64,000 nt of DNA from Rhizobium bangladeshense (GCF_001662075.1 NZ_LYPL01000005.1:1-64000), one strand, 5' to 3'. Shown: positions 27,814 through 38,267, counted from the first letter of the stretch. Numbers and translations: made by a program. The notes: generated by a model not told the origin, from the sequence alone.

Positions 27814-27843
27814 TTGACATTTTTTGCTGTTTGGTGGGTAATT
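27814..27843 (+). promoter_or_regulatory. Possible smoE promoter
   Basis: TTGACA at 27814-27819 is a perfect -35 consensus. The best -10 candidate, GTAATT, follows after 18 bases. The site is 49 bases before the smoE start and overlaps the half-site TTTTTTGCT, which would suit regulation by the upstream SorC protein. Confidence 0.45.
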
Positions 27844-27891
27844 GCCCATGAGCAAAGCGAATGCTCACATCTCGTCTTCTGGGAGGAAGAT

Positions 27892-29202
27892 ATGACATTG
27901 AGAACTTTCCTGCTGGGCGCCTGCTCGGCATTGGCGTTTGCCGGCATGGCTTCGGCCGAAACGCTGACAATCGCGACCGTCAACAACGGCGACATGATCC
28001 GGATGCAGAAGCTGACGGATGACTTCAAGGCGAAGAATCCCGGCATCGACCTTGAATGGGTCACCCTCGAAGAAAACGTGCTGCGCCAGAAGGTCACGAC
28101 CGACATCGCGACCAAGGGCGGCCAGTACGACGTTCTGACGATCGGCACCTATGAAGTTCCGATCTGGGCAAAACAGGGCTGGCTGCTGCCGCTCGACAAT
28201 CTCGGCGCCAATTACGATGTTGACGACCTGCTGCCGGCAATCCGCAGCGGCCTGACCACGGATGGTAAACTCTATGCGGCGCCATTCTATGGCGAAAGCT
28301 CGATGGTCATGTACCGCAAGGACCTGTTCGACGCCGCCGGCCTGAAGATGCCGGACGCTCCGACCTGGGACTTCGTGGCGGATGCTGCCCGTAAGATCAC
28401 CAACAAGGACAAGGAAATCTACGGCATCTGCCTGCGCGGAAAGGCTGGTTGGGGCGAGAACATGGCTTTCCTGACGGCCATGTCCAACTCCTTCGGCGCG
28501 CGCTGGTTCGATGAAAGCTGGAAACCGCAGTTTGATCAGCCCGAGTGGAAGGAGACGTTGGACTTCTACGTCAAGCTCATGAAGGACGCCGGCCCTCCGG
28601 GCGCATCTTCCAACGGCTTCAACGAGAATCTGGCGCTCTTCCAGACCGGCAAATGCGGCATGTGGATCGATGCAACGGTCGCCGCTTCCTTCGTCAGCAA
28701 CCCGAAGGAGTCCACCGTTGCCGACAAGGTCGGCTTCGCGCTGGCTCCGGACAAGGGCCTCGGCAAGCGCGGCAACTGGCTCTGGGCCTGGAACCTCGCC
28801 ATCCCGGCAGGCTCGCAGAAGGTCGAAGCCGCCGAGAAATTCGTCGCCTGGGCAACGAGCAAGGATTACACCAACCTCGTGGCTGAAAAGGAAGGCTGGC
28901 TGAACGCACCTCCCGGCACCCGCACCTCGCTTTATGCGAGCGCGGATTACCAGAAGGCCGCTCCCTTCGCCAAAATGACGCTCGACTCGATCAACTCGGC
29001 CGATCCGACCAAGCCGACCGTCAAGCCTGTCCCCTATGTCGGCGTCCAGTTCGTGGCGATCCCGGAATTCCAGGGCATCGGCACGGCGGTGGGGCAGCAG
29101 TTCTCGGCAGCCCTTGCCGGCCAGATTTCGGTCGATCAAGCGTTGAAGAGCGCACAGCAGCTGGCAACCCGGGAAATGACCAAAGCCGGCTACATTAAGT
29201 AA
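27892..29202 (+). CDS. smoE: Sorbitol/mannitol ABC transporter substrate-binding protein
   Basis: 436 aa with a secretion signal ending ...GMASA before ETLTIATVNN. The mature protein is a CUT1-type solute-binding protein: DFKAKNPGIDLEWVTLEENVL, then AAPFYGESSMVMYRKDLFDAAGLKMP split over residues 120-150. The polyol assignment rests on this sequence type and on the mannitol dehydrogenase gene downstream. GGGAGGA lies 6 bases before the ATG. Two hairpins separate it from the permease genes. Confidence 0.88.
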   Translation: MTLRTFLLGACSALAFAGMASAETLTIATVNNGDMIRMQKLTDDFKAKNPGIDLEWVTLEENVLRQKVTTDIATKGGQYDVLTIGTYEVPIWAKQGWLLPLDNLGANYDVDDLLPAIRSGLTTDGKLYAAPFYGESSMVMYRKDLFDAAGLKMPDAPTWDFVADAARKITNKDKEIYGICLRGKAGWGENMAFLTAMSNSFGARWFDESWKPQFDQPEWKETLDFYVKLMKDAGPPGASSNGFNENLALFQTGKCGMWIDATVAASFVSNPKESTVADKVGFALAPDKGLGKRGNWLWAWNLAIPAGSQKVEAAEKFVAWATSKDYTNLVAEKEGWLNAPPGTRTSLYASADYQKAAPFAKMTLDSINSADPTKPTVKPVPYVGVQFVAIPEFQGIGTAVGQQFSAALAGQISVDQALKSAQQLATREMTKAGYIK

Positions 29203-29215
29203 ACCTCCCTGAGAA

Positions 29216-29276
29216 GGCGGATCCTTGACAATCCGCCCCTCTTGGGCCGCCGATCGCCCGAACCGCATCGGCGGCC
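29216..29276 (+). other. Two intercistronic stem-loops after smoE
   Basis: The first hairpin is GGCGGAT/ATCCGCC (29216-29222 and 29231-29237). The second is a 10-bp stem, GGCCGCCGAT/ATCGGCGGCC (29245-29254 and 29267-29276), with a 12-base loop. Neither is followed by a T run. Their place just after the binding-protein gene is the same as that of the hairpin after araF. Confidence 0.55.
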
Positions 29277-29337
29277 GCTTTTCCAGACAAAGCTTTCCTG
29301 CGGCCGCTCCCCGCTTCAGACCAGATCGGTGATTGCC

Positions 29338-30210
29338 ATGGCAACCTTGCACACTCGCTCTTCCGCGCGCCTGATGATCGCGCCCTCCGTGCTGCTCCTC
29401 TTTGCGTGGATGATCGTTCCGCTTGCGATGACGATCTATTTCTCGACGCTGAACTACAATCTGCTCAACCCCGGCATGGAGAGCTTCGTCGGCTTTCTTA
29501 ACTATGAATATTTCCTGTCCGATCCGGCCTTTATCGCCGCGCTGATCAATACGCTGCTGCTTGTCGCTGGCGTTCTGGTGATCACCGTCATCGGCGGCAT
29601 CGCCTTCGCGCTGCTGCTCGACCAGCCGATGTACGGCCAAGGCATCGTGCGCATCCTTGTCATTGCGCCGTTCTTCGTCATGCCGACGGTCGCCGCGCTC
29701 GTGTGGAAGAACATGTTCATGAACCCGGTCAACGGCCTCTTTGCGCATTTTGCCAAGGCGCTCGGCCTGCAGCCGATCGACTGGCTGGCGAATGCGCCGC
29801 TGTTTTCCGTCGTTCTTATCGTCGCCTGGCAGTGGCTGCCGTTTGCCACCCTCATCCTGTTGACCGCGCTGCAGTCGCTCGACGAGGAGCAGAAGGAGGC
29901 GGCCGAGATGGACGGCGCCGGGGCGATCTCAAAATTCATCTATATCATCCTGCCGCACATGGCCCGCGCCATCACCGTGGTGATCCTGATCCAGACGATC
30001 TTCCTGCTTTCGGTCTTTGCCGAAATCCTCGTCACCACCAACGGCGGGCCGGGCACCGACAGTACCAACCTCACCTATCTCGTCTACGCGCAGGCGCTCT
30101 TGCAGTTCGATATCGGCGGCGCGTCGGCGGGCGGCATCGTCGCGGTCGTGCTTGCCAATATCGTCGCGATCTTCCTCGTCCGCCTCGTCGGCAAGAATCT
30201 GGAGGCTTGA
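29338..30210 (+). CDS. smoF: Sorbitol/mannitol ABC transporter permease
   Basis: A 290-aa MalF-type permease with about six membrane segments (first at LMIAPSVLLLFAWMIVPLAM) and the cytoplasmic EAA loop EAAEMDGAGAISKFIYIILP, which contacts the ATPase. The ATG at 29338 is chosen because the protein upstream of it is unlike a permease. The next gene starts 1 base after the stop. Confidence 0.9.
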   Translation: MATLHTRSSARLMIAPSVLLLFAWMIVPLAMTIYFSTLNYNLLNPGMESFVGFLNYEYFLSDPAFIAALINTLLLVAGVLVITVIGGIAFALLLDQPMYGQGIVRILVIAPFFVMPTVAALVWKNMFMNPVNGLFAHFAKALGLQPIDWLANAPLFSVVLIVAWQWLPFATLILLTALQSLDEEQKEAAEMDGAGAISKFIYIILPHMARAITVVILIQTIFLLSVFAEILVTTNGGPGTDSTNLTYLVYAQALLQFDIGGASAGGIVAVVLANIVAIFLVRLVGKNLEA

Positions 30211-30211
30211 G

Positions 30212-31042
30212 ATGGCCAGAAAAGTCACAACGCAGCGCAAGGTCATCGTCACCGCGATTGCCTGGACGCTCGGCATTCTGATCTTTTTCCCGATCCTCTG
30301 GACCTTCCTGACGAGCTTCAAGTCGGAAGCCGACGCCATCGCTTCACCGCCGCAGTTCCTGTTCTTCCACTGGACGACGGAGAACTATGCGGAGGTGCAG
30401 AGCCGGTCGAACTATCTCGGCCACTTCATGAATTCGGTGGTCATTTCCTTCGGCTCGACGCTGATCGGTCTGATCATCGCAATCCCGGCCGCCTGGGCGA
30501 TGGCGTTTTCGCCGACCAAGCGGACCAAGGACGTGCTGATGTGGATGCTGTCGACCAAGATGATGCCGCCGGTCGGCGCGCTGATCCCGATCTATCTGAT
30601 GTTCCGCAATTCCGCCCTGCTCGACACCCGCACCGGGCTGGTGATCATACTGACGCTGATCAACCTGCCGATCATCGTCTGGATGCTCTACACCTACTTC
30701 AAGGAAATCCCCGGCGAGATCCTCGAAGCGGCGCGCATGGACGGAGCGTCGCTGATGAAGGAGATCATCTACGTGCTGACGCCGATGGCGGTGCCCGGCA
30801 TCGCTTCGACGCTGCTCCTGAACATTATCCTTGCCTGGAACGAGGCTTTCTGGACGCTCAATCTCACCGCCTCCAAGGCGGCGCCGCTGACGGCCTTCAT
30901 CGCGTCTTATTCCAGCCCGGAAGGCCTGTTCTACGCCAAACTCTCGGCGGCCTCGACCATGGCGATCGCGCCGATCCTGATCCTCGGCTGGTTCAGCCAG
31001 AAGCAACTCGTCCGCGGCCTGACCTTCGGCGCAGTGAAATAA
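30212..31042 (+). CDS. smoG: Sorbitol/mannitol ABC transporter permease
   Basis: A 276-aa MalG-type permease starting [12 protein letters not shown], with the EAA loop [20 protein letters not shown] and the C-terminal [13 protein letters not shown] tail of the family. GGAGG precedes the ATG within the end of smoF. It pairs with SmoF in the inner membrane. The ATPase gene follows after 17 bases. Confidence 0.9.
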   Translation: MARKVTTQRKVIVTAIAWTLGILIFFPILWTFLTSFKSEADAIASPPQFLFFHWTTENYAEVQSRSNYLGHFMNSVVISFGSTLIGLIIAIPAAWAMAFSPTKRTKDVLMWMLSTKMMPPVGALIPIYLMFRNSALLDTRTGLVIILTLINLPIIVWMLYTYFKEIPGEILEAARMDGASLMKEIIYVLTPMAVPGIASTLLLNIILAWNEAFWTLNLTASKAAPLTAFIASYSSPEGLFYAKLSAASTMAIAPILILGWFSQKQLVRGLTFGAVK

Positions 31043-31059
31043 GAAAAGGGAGACAAAAC

Positions 31060-32058
<999 letters not shown>

Positions 32059-32089
32059 GGCAGGCGGCCGGCTGGGGGCAGGCATGCGA

Positions 32090-32109
32090 GCCGGGCGATG
32101 GCGCCCGGC
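32090..32109 (+). other. Intercistronic hairpin smoK-mtlK
   Basis: GCCGGGCG and CGCCCGGC form an 8-bp stem with the loop ATGG, followed by CGTTTCGG. It lies between the transporter and dehydrogenase genes and may trim or stabilise the transcript. It is too T-poor for a confident terminator. Confidence 0.45.
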
Positions 32110-32141
32110 CGTTTCGGCAAGACCTTCAAGAGGACTGGAAC

Positions 32142-33623
32142 ATGACGTGCAAACTATCGCTGGCAACGCTTCCGGACGCGGCGCGCACCGCCGCCATCCC
32201 CCGATATGACAGGGCGTCGCTGAAGGCCGGCATCGTGCACTTCGGGGTCGGCAACTTCCACCGCGCCCACCAGGCGATCTATCTCGACGATCTCTTCAAC
32301 GCGGGCACGGATCACGACTGGGCGATCGTCGGCGCCGGCGTGCTGCCATCCGATGCCGCCATGCGTGAGAAGCTTGCGGCCCAGGATTTCCTGACGACGG
32401 TGGTCGAACAGGACAACAACAAGACGGCGGCGCGCGTCACCGCGCCGATGATCGACATCCTGCCGGTCGGCGATCCTGCCGCGATCATCGCCAGGCTTGC
32501 CGATCCGGAGATCCGCATCGTTTCGCTGACGATCACCGAGGGTGGTTACTTCATCGATGCATCGGGCACATTCAATCCGGCCCATCCTGATATCGCCGCC
32601 GATGGAAACAGTCCCGACGCCCCGAAGACGGTGTTCGGGCTGATCGTCGCCGGCCTGAAGGCGCGCAAGGAAAAGGGCATCGGTCCTTTCACCGTCATGT
32701 CCTGCGACAACATTCCCCATAACGGCATTGTCACCGCCAACGCCGTGGTCGGCACGGCGGCGCTTTCGGATCCCGCCTTCGCCGCCTGGATCCGGGAAAA
32801 CGTCGCCTTCCCGAATGCGATGGTCGACCGCATCACGCCGGCGACCGGCCAGCGGGAAATCGATTTCCTCAGGAATAATTTCGACATCGAAGACAATTGG
32901 CCGGTCTATTGCGAGGAATTCAAGCAGTGGGTGCTCGAAGACAAGTTCACCGCCGGCCGCCCGGCGCTGGAAAAGGTCGGCGTCACCTTCGTGCCCGATG
33001 TCACCCCCTATGAGCATATGAAGATCCGCATCCTCAACGGCGGACATGCGGCGATCGCCTATCCGGCGGCGCTGATGGACATTCATTTTGTGCATGACTC
33101 CATGGAAGATCCTGTGATTCGCGCCTTCCTCGCCAAGCTCGAGAAAGACGAGATCATTCCGATCGTGCCGCCGGTGCCGAACACGTCGCTGACGGATTAT
33201 TTTGCGCTGATCGAACATCGCCTGCTCAATCCGAAGATTGCCGACACCATTCCGCGTCTGGCCCAGGACGGTTCGAACCGCCAGCCGAAATTCATCCTGC
33301 CGTCGACGCTCGACAATCTCCGCCAGAACAGGGACGTCGTCGGTCTGGCACTGGTCTCGGCGCTCTGGTGCCGCTATTTCGCCGGCAAGACCGATAGCGG
33401 CAAGGATATCGTATTCAACGACGCCAGCGCCGAGCGCCTGCATGCGGCGGCGCTGAAGGCCAAGGACGATCCGTCCGCCTTCCTCGCCTTCGACGATATT
33501 TTCGGTGAGGTGGCAAAATCCGAACTCTTCCGCAAGCGTTTCGCCCATGCGCTCAAAACCCTGTGGGAAAAGGGTGCGCGGGCGACGCTGCAGCTCTATC
33601 TCGACGGCAAGCTCGCGGTGTAA
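32142..33623 (+). CDS. mtlK: Mannitol 2-dehydrogenase (polyol long-chain dehydrogenase)
   Basis: 493 aa, the usual length for polyol-specific long-chain dehydrogenases. The Rossmann motif is GVGNFHRAHQAIYLDDL (about 30-46). Downstream is KIRILNGGHAAIAYPA, with the conserved Asn and His of the active site (the catalytic Lys lies nearby). The enzyme oxidises mannitol to fructose with NAD; homologues also accept sorbitol and D-arabitol. GAGGACTGG precedes the ATG. It belongs to the smoEFGK operon. Confidence 0.92.
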   Translation: MTCKLSLATLPDAARTAAIPRYDRASLKAGIVHFGVGNFHRAHQAIYLDDLFNAGTDHDWAIVGAGVLPSDAAMREKLAAQDFLTTVVEQDNNKTAARVTAPMIDILPVGDPAAIIARLADPEIRIVSLTITEGGYFIDASGTFNPAHPDIAADGNSPDAPKTVFGLIVAGLKARKEKGIGPFTVMSCDNIPHNGIVTANAVVGTAALSDPAFAAWIRENVAFPNAMVDRITPATGQREIDFLRNNFDIEDNWPVYCEEFKQWVLEDKFTAGRPALEKVGVTFVPDVTPYEHMKIRILNGGHAAIAYPAALMDIHFVHDSMEDPVIRAFLAKLEKDEIIPIVPPVPNTSLTDYFALIEHRLLNPKIADTIPRLAQDGSNRQPKFILPSTLDNLRQNRDVVGLALVSALWCRYFAGKTDSGKDIVFNDASAERLHAAALKAKDDPSAFLAFDDIFGEVAKSELFRKRFAHALKTLWEKGARATLQLYLDGKLAV

Positions 33624-33664
33624 GGACCGGGTGGCGGCATTGGCGCCGCCATCCGTCCGGTCCT
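33623..33664 (+). other. Nested stem-loop after mtlK
   Basis: The outer arms AGGACCGG and CCGGTCCT enclose an inner 7-bp hairpin, TGGCGGC/GCCGCCA. It begins at the last base of the mtlK stop codon. No T run follows, so it may be a processing or attenuation site before the HAD gene. Confidence 0.45.
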
Positions 33665-33712
33665 GCGAGCGGCGGGGACGTGCGTGCGAATTGAACTCAG
33701 GTTGGGTCTTTC

Positions 33713-34402
33713 ATGGCTGATGCTGAACCACGGCTGGTCATCTTCGATTGCGACGGTGTGCTCGTCGACAGCGAACCGATCTCGATCAGCGTCCTCGTCG
33801 GCGCGATGAACGATCTCGGCGTCTCGATCAGTGAAGATCAGGCCTATGAGCGCTTTCTCGGCCGCAGCCTGTCGACGCTCATCGATACGCTGGAAACCGA
33901 ATTCAACATCCATGCCAGCGAGGAATTCCTCGAACGCATCCGCACAGATCTCTACGCTCGCTTCCGCACCGAATTGAAGCCGATCGACGGCATCGCCGCG
34001 ACGATCGACCGGCTCGGCATTCCGTGCTGCGTCGCCTCGTCCAGCCAGATGGAGCGAATCCGGCTGTCGCTTTCCGTCACCGGCCTTCTCGACAGGCTGC
34101 CCGATATTTTCAGCGCTACGATGGTCAAGCGCGGCAAACCGGCGCCCGATCTTTTCCTGCATGCGGCGCGCGAGATGCAAGTCGAACCTGGATCCTGTGT
34201 CGTCGTCGAGGACAGTCCGGCCGGCATTGCCGCCGCCAAGGCGGCGGGTATGACGGTCTTTGCCTTCACCGGCGGATCGCATGCGAATTTCGCCGGATAC
34301 CGTGCCGAACTCGACCGGCTTTCGCCGGAGGTCATGTTTGACGCCATGCCGGATTTGATACACCTTGTCCGCAACCATAAGCTGGACGGGACGAAGATTT
34401 GA
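33713..34402 (+). CDS. HAD superfamily sugar phosphatase/phosphoglucomutase-like
   Basis: A 229-aa HAD hydrolase, subfamily I with an alpha-helical cap. Motif I is IFDCDGVLVDSEP (residues 9-21), motif II is the Ser in CVASSSQ near 105, and motifs III/IV are KRGKPAPDLFL and VVVEDSPAGIAAAKAAGM. It probably dephosphorylates a small sugar or polyol phosphate. It sits between mtlK and the FGGY kinase and overlaps the kinase start (TGATG), so it is tightly coupled to it. Confidence 0.88.
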   Translation: MADAEPRLVIFDCDGVLVDSEPISISVLVGAMNDLGVSISEDQAYERFLGRSLSTLIDTLETEFNIHASEEFLERIRTDLYARFRTELKPIDGIAATIDRLGIPCCVASSSQMERIRLSLSVTGLLDRLPDIFSATMVKRGKPAPDLFLHAAREMQVEPGSCVVVEDSPAGIAAAKAAGMTVFAFTGGSHANFAGYRAELDRLSPEVMFDAMPDLIHLVRNHKLDGTKI

Positions 34403-35985
34403 TGCGTGATCATGTGGTTGCGGTCGATGTCGGCACCGGCAGCGCCCGCGCCGGTGTCTTCGATACCGCCGGCCGTCTGCTCGCCAAGGCCGAACATCCG
34501 ATCGCAATGAACCGGCCGCGCGAAAACCACGCCGAGCACGATTCCGAAGACATCTGGTCGGCTGCCTGTACGGCGGTGCGTCGCGCGATGGCGCAATCCG
34601 GCATTGCCGCTGCCTCGGTCGGCGCGATTGGTTTCGACGCCACCTGCTCGCTTGTCGTGCGCGACGTCGAGGGCCGGCAGATCAGCGTTTCCACCGGCGG
34701 CGAGCCGCGTTTCGACACGATCGTCTGGCTCGACCATCGGGCGCTGAAGGAAGCTGATTTCTGCACGGCGACGGAGCACGGGGTGCTCGAGCATTCCGGC
34801 CACGTGATGTCACCGGAAATGGAAATGCCGAAGCTGATGTGGCTGAAGAAGAAGCTGCCCGCCACATGGGAAAAGGCCGGTTACTTCTTCGATCTCGCCG
34901 ATTTCATGACATGGAAATCGACCGGATCGCTCGCCCGCTCGCGCTGCACGCTGACGGCAAAATGGAATTATCTCGCCCATCTCGAAAAGGGCTGGCAGCA
35001 GGATTTCCTGCAGCGCATCGGTCTCGAAGATCTTCAGGCGCGCGGGCGCCTGCCGGATGAGACGACGCCGGTCGGCGGCAGCGTCGGCCGGCTGACGCCG
35101 GAGGCGGCGGCAGCCCTTGGGCTGACCACAGATTGCCACGTGTCAGCCGGGATGATCGACGCCTATGCCGGCGCGCTCGGCGCACTCGGCGGTTATGCCG
35201 CCGATCCCGTGAAACGCGAGCATCAGCTCGCGCTGATCGCCGGCACGTCGAGCTGCATCGTCGCCTTTTCGCAGGACCGCAAACCGAGCCACGGCATGTG
35301 GGGTCCCTATTACGAAGTGGTCTTCCCGCAATCCTGGCTGGTGGAGGCCGGGCAATCGGCGACCGGGGCGCTGCTCGACCATATGGTGCGCATGCATGCG
35401 GCCGGCGGCGAGCCGACGGCGGCGCTGCATCAGAGGATCGTCGCGCGCATTGCCGAATTGCGGGCCGAGGAAGGCGATGCTTTCGGGGAGCGCATCTTCG
35501 TGCTGCCCGATTTTCACGGCAACCGTTCGCCCCGCGCCGACCCGCATGCGGTCGGCGTCGTCAGCGGGCTGACGCTTGATACCTCCTTCGACGGGCTCTG
35601 CGCGCTCTATTGGCGTTCTGCGGTGGCTATTGCGCTCGGCATTCGCCATATCCTGGAGAAAATGAAGGAATATGGCTTCGTGCCGGACACGCTGCATGTC
35701 GCCGGCGGGCATGTGAAAAACCCCGTGCTGATGGAACTTTATAGCGATGCCACCGGCTGCAGGGTCGTGGTGCCGAAGATGAACGAGGCGATGCTGCTCG
35801 GCACGGCGATCGCGGCATCGGTTGCCTGCGGTCTGCACAAGGATTTGGCGGCGGCCGGCGAGGCGATGTATCCGGGCGGCGAGGAACGGCTGCCCGACAG
35901 GGCGAAACAGGCCCTCTACGACCGCGATTATCGCCGCCTTCTGGCGATGTATCGGCACCGCGCCGAGCTGGAAGCGATGCGGTAG
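34402..35985 (+). CDS. FGGY-family carbohydrate kinase, D-ribulokinase-like
   Basis: A 527-aa kinase of the FGGY fold. The N-terminal phosphate loop is VDVGTGSARAGVFD. The protein contains TCSLV (about residue 79), which is reported as the signature of the D-ribulokinase branch, and later LHVAGGHVKNPVLMELYSD, the C-terminal adenosine site. It would phosphorylate a ketopentose such as D-ribulose to enter the pentose phosphate pathway. Its ATG overlaps the HAD stop. It ends the polyol operon and faces the RpiR regulator gene. D-xylulose as substrate is possible but fits the signature less well. Confidence 0.87.
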   Translation: MRDHVVAVDVGTGSARAGVFDTAGRLLAKAEHPIAMNRPRENHAEHDSEDIWSAACTAVRRAMAQSGIAAASVGAIGFDATCSLVVRDVEGRQISVSTGGEPRFDTIVWLDHRALKEADFCTATEHGVLEHSGHVMSPEMEMPKLMWLKKKLPATWEKAGYFFDLADFMTWKSTGSLARSRCTLTAKWNYLAHLEKGWQQDFLQRIGLEDLQARGRLPDETTPVGGSVGRLTPEAAAALGLTTDCHVSAGMIDAYAGALGALGGYAADPVKREHQLALIAGTSSCIVAFSQDRKPSHGMWGPYYEVVFPQSWLVEAGQSATGALLDHMVRMHAAGGEPTAALHQRIVARIAELRAEEGDAFGERIFVLPDFHGNRSPRADPHAVGVVSGLTLDTSFDGLCALYWRSAVAIALGIRHILEKMKEYGFVPDTLHVAGGHVKNPVLMELYSDATGCRVVVPKMNEAMLLGTAIAASVACGLHKDLAAAGEAMYPGGEERLPDRAKQALYDRDYRRLLAMYRHRAELEAMR

Positions 35986-36013
35986 CCGTCGAAAGCGTGT
36001 GTTTGACGCTGTT

Positions 36014-36868
36014 TCAGTGGTTGGCCGTCTCGCCGAGGACGGTTGCGAATTCCAGCATGCGGCGGCGGCGAAGCGCGGCCTCTTCCCCGACTTCGAGGAT
36101 GACCGATTCCGACAGGCAATCGAGCAGCGCGATCAGCGGTGGAAGATTGTCGAGATCGGGGGCGCGGGCGGGCGGCAGGGGCAGCATGACGTTCGACTGA
36201 TCCGCCATCCAATCTGCCTGCTGCGGTGAAATAAGGACGACCTTGTAGCCGTAGCGCCGCGCGGTTCTGGCAAGCAGGCGCGCCTTGGCGAAGCGGCGAC
36301 AGTCGATGATGACGAGCAGCGCGTCGTCGACCGCCAGCCGGGCAAAGAGGTCGGCAAAACGGTTGTCGGCGCCGTCGAGCGTGCGCACGCCATCGCGGGC
36401 CTGTGTCAGCCGCTGGCAGAAATGATTGGCAAGGCTTGCAAGCCGCGCGTGGGTGGCGATCGACACCTCCCGGGCGGTTCTGATCAGGCTGACGGCTTCG
36501 GACCAGTGCGGCTGCGCCGTCAGATGATAGATATGATGGAGCGCCTGGATCTGTTCGGCGACCAGCACGGCGAGCGGTTTGCCTTCCGCGGCATCCGCAT
36601 GCAGCTCACTCATGGCACTCTGCAACTGCGCCGGCGATGTCGTCACGGTCTCGCGGATCTCCACCTTGACGCTGTCCAGCCCCTGGTAACCGAGCGCGCG
36701 CAGGAAGCGCCCGACGGTCATCGGCGACAGATCCAGCCGGTCGGCAACCGACGCCGCCGTCTCGAACGGCAGGTCATTCAGGTGTTCGGAGAAATATTTT
36801 GCGATACGACGCTCGGCAGGTGTGCCGCTTTTAACGTATTGCCTGAGTTTGTGCACAAAATCTTCCAC
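36014..36868 (-). CDS. RpiR/MurR family transcriptional regulator
   Basis: 284 aa. The N-terminal RpiR helix-turn-helix (about 1-77) reads ASVADRLDLSPMTVGRFLRALGY. A SIS sugar-phosphate-binding domain follows (about 120-260), with STHARLASLANHFCQRL-like features. The gene is convergent with the FGGY kinase, 28 bases from its stop, and divergent from the CysZ-like gene. It may respond to a phosphosugar made by the polyol operon, but nothing in the sequence proves the target. Confidence 0.87.
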   Translation of the reverse strand: MEDFVHKLRQYVKSGTPAERRIAKYFSEHLNDLPFETAASVADRLDLSPMTVGRFLRALGYQGLDSVKVEIRETVTTSPAQLQSAMSELHADAAEGKPLAVLVAEQIQALHHIYHLTAQPHWSEAVSLIRTAREVSIATHARLASLANHFCQRLTQARDGVRTLDGADNRFADLFARLAVDDALLVIIDCRRFAKARLLARTARRYGYKVVLISPQQADWMADQSNVMLPLPPARAPDLDNLPPLIALLDCLSESVILEVGEEAALRRRRMLEFATVLGETANH

Positions 36869-37103
36869 GTCAGCCTCCCCCGTCTTCCCTCAGAGGCGTT
36901 CCGTGGATGCGCTATCGCGATCCCTTGTCTTTGCAACTATTGTCGGAAGCTGCTTCTCAGGCCCATGCTTATTTCTATTGGCCATAATATTATATTAGCA
37001 CTTATATTGCGACAAGTTTCTATTACAGCCTGCAATTTTATTCTCTCTTGCCGGTCGCATTCGCCTTTCCTACATCTTCTGCGCAACCGGAGACGCTGAA
37101 GAA

Positions 37104-37817
37104 ATGATCCTTGACGCCGCTCGACTATCGCTCGCCAACCTGTTCGCGCCGGAAACGCGTTCGGTCTTCTGGAAAGTGCTCGGCTTGACGATTCTGGTGC
37201 TGGTCGGCCTGTGGTTCGCATTGCGCGGAGCCTTCATGGCCTTCCTCTTTCCCTGGCTGACGGGCTTCTTTCCCGATCTGCCGGAATGGGCGGGGTGGCT
37301 CACCCTGGTCTTCGCGATCCTTGCGGGCATCGGCCTGGCGCTCCTGCTGGCGCTGCTGCTATCGCCGGTCACGGCCTTGATCGCAGGCCTGTTTCTCGAC
37401 GATGTCGCCGATGTTATCGAAAAACGCGACTATCCCACGGACGCACCGGGCACCGCCATGCCGTTCGGACCGGCGATGGCAAGCTCGATCAAGTTCCTTG
37501 GCGTGGTGATCCTCGGCAATATCGTCGCCTTGCTGCTGCTGTTCATTCCCGGCGTCAATCTGGTCGCCTTCTTTCTGGTGAACGGCTACCTACTGGGACG
37601 GGAATTCTTTGAATTCGCCGCCATGCGCTTCCGCCCGCCGCAGGAGGCGCGGCTTTTTCGCGCCAAGCATGCGCCCACCGTCTTTCTCGGCGGGCTGCTG
37701 ATTGCGCTGTTCCTGATGATCCCCTTTGTCAATCTGCTGACGCCGCTCTTTGCCGCCGGCATGATGGTGCATCTGCACAAGCTGATTGCGGCTCGCGACA
37801 CCGGTTCGCGAGCCTGA
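37104..37817 (+). CDS. EI24/CysZ-like integral membrane protein
   Basis: A 237-aa protein with about six hydrophobic stretches and the EI24/CysZ family sequence features SPVTALIAGLFLDDVADVIE and VNGYLLGREFFEFAAMR. CysZ of E. coli takes up sulfate; many alphaproteobacterial members are uncharacterised. No sulfur genes lie nearby. It is transcribed alone, divergent from the RpiR regulator, and its end faces the VOC gene 3 bases away. Confidence 0.8.
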   Translation: MILDAARLSLANLFAPETRSVFWKVLGLTILVLVGLWFALRGAFMAFLFPWLTGFFPDLPEWAGWLTLVFAILAGIGLALLLALLLSPVTALIAGLFLDDVADVIEKRDYPTDAPGTAMPFGPAMASSIKFLGVVILGNIVALLLLFIPGVNLVAFFLVNGYLLGREFFEFAAMRFRPPQEARLFRAKHAPTVFLGGLLIALFLMIPFVNLLTPLFAAGMMVHLHKLIAARDTGSRA

Positions 37818-37820
37818 GTG

Positions 37821-38246
37821 TCAGCCGGGCAGGGCGGAGGCGTCGTACATCGCGGCGAATTCCGCACTCGGCGGGATCGGCTTGATGATGTCGATCAGCA
37901 CGCCGTTCGGATCAGCGGTGATGAAATGCCGCTGGCCGAAATCCTCATCGCGGATCTCTCTCAAAATCGGCAGGCCAGCGTTCCGGCAGGCCTCGTAGAT
38001 GCGATCGACATCCTCGACCTCGAAATTGAGCAGCAAGCCGCGAACCTCACCGCGCGCGGCGGCAGGGATGGTCTCGTGGCTGCCGTCGAGGATGGCGAGC
38101 GCGACATGCTCCGTCTCGACCGATTGCAGGTGAACGTACCAGTCGCTTTCAAAAAGCGGCTTGAAGCCGAAGTTGGCGCAGTAGAAGGCGGCGGTGCCCT
38201 CAACGTCGCCCGTCATGATTACAGGATAATAGCTGGCCGATTTCAT
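37821..38246 (-). CDS. VOC (glyoxalase/bleomycin resistance) family protein
   Basis: A 141-aa vicinal-oxygen-chelate protein with two beta-alpha-beta-beta-beta units. It contains [22 protein letters not shown], split over residues 8-29, and the second-half [16 protein letters not shown] with an Asp where many members place the metal Glu. GGAGGGAAG precedes the ATG at 38246; the longer open frame upstream crosses the operator region and is rejected. It is divergent from a TetR gene and shares operators with it, so the TetR protein probably represses it. Confidence 0.85.
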   Translation of the reverse strand: MKSASYYPVIMTGDVEGTAAFYCANFGFKPLFESDWYVHLQSVETEHVALAILDGSHETIPAAARGEVRGLLLNFEVEDVDRIYEACRNAGLPILREIRDEDFGQRHFITADPNGVLIDIIKPIPPSAEFAAMYDASALPG

Positions 38247-38267
38247 CTCTTGCTTCCCTCCTTTTTT

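Noticed and set aside
27865-29748. 627-codon open frame on the minus strand
   Set aside because: It covers smoE and part of smoF in antisense; it is a codon-bias shadow with no domain or ribosome binding site.
36869-37103. Possible small gene in the AT-rich gap between RpiR and the CysZ-like gene
   Set aside because: No frame with a start, ribosome binding site and coding look was found; it is most likely the divergent promoter region.
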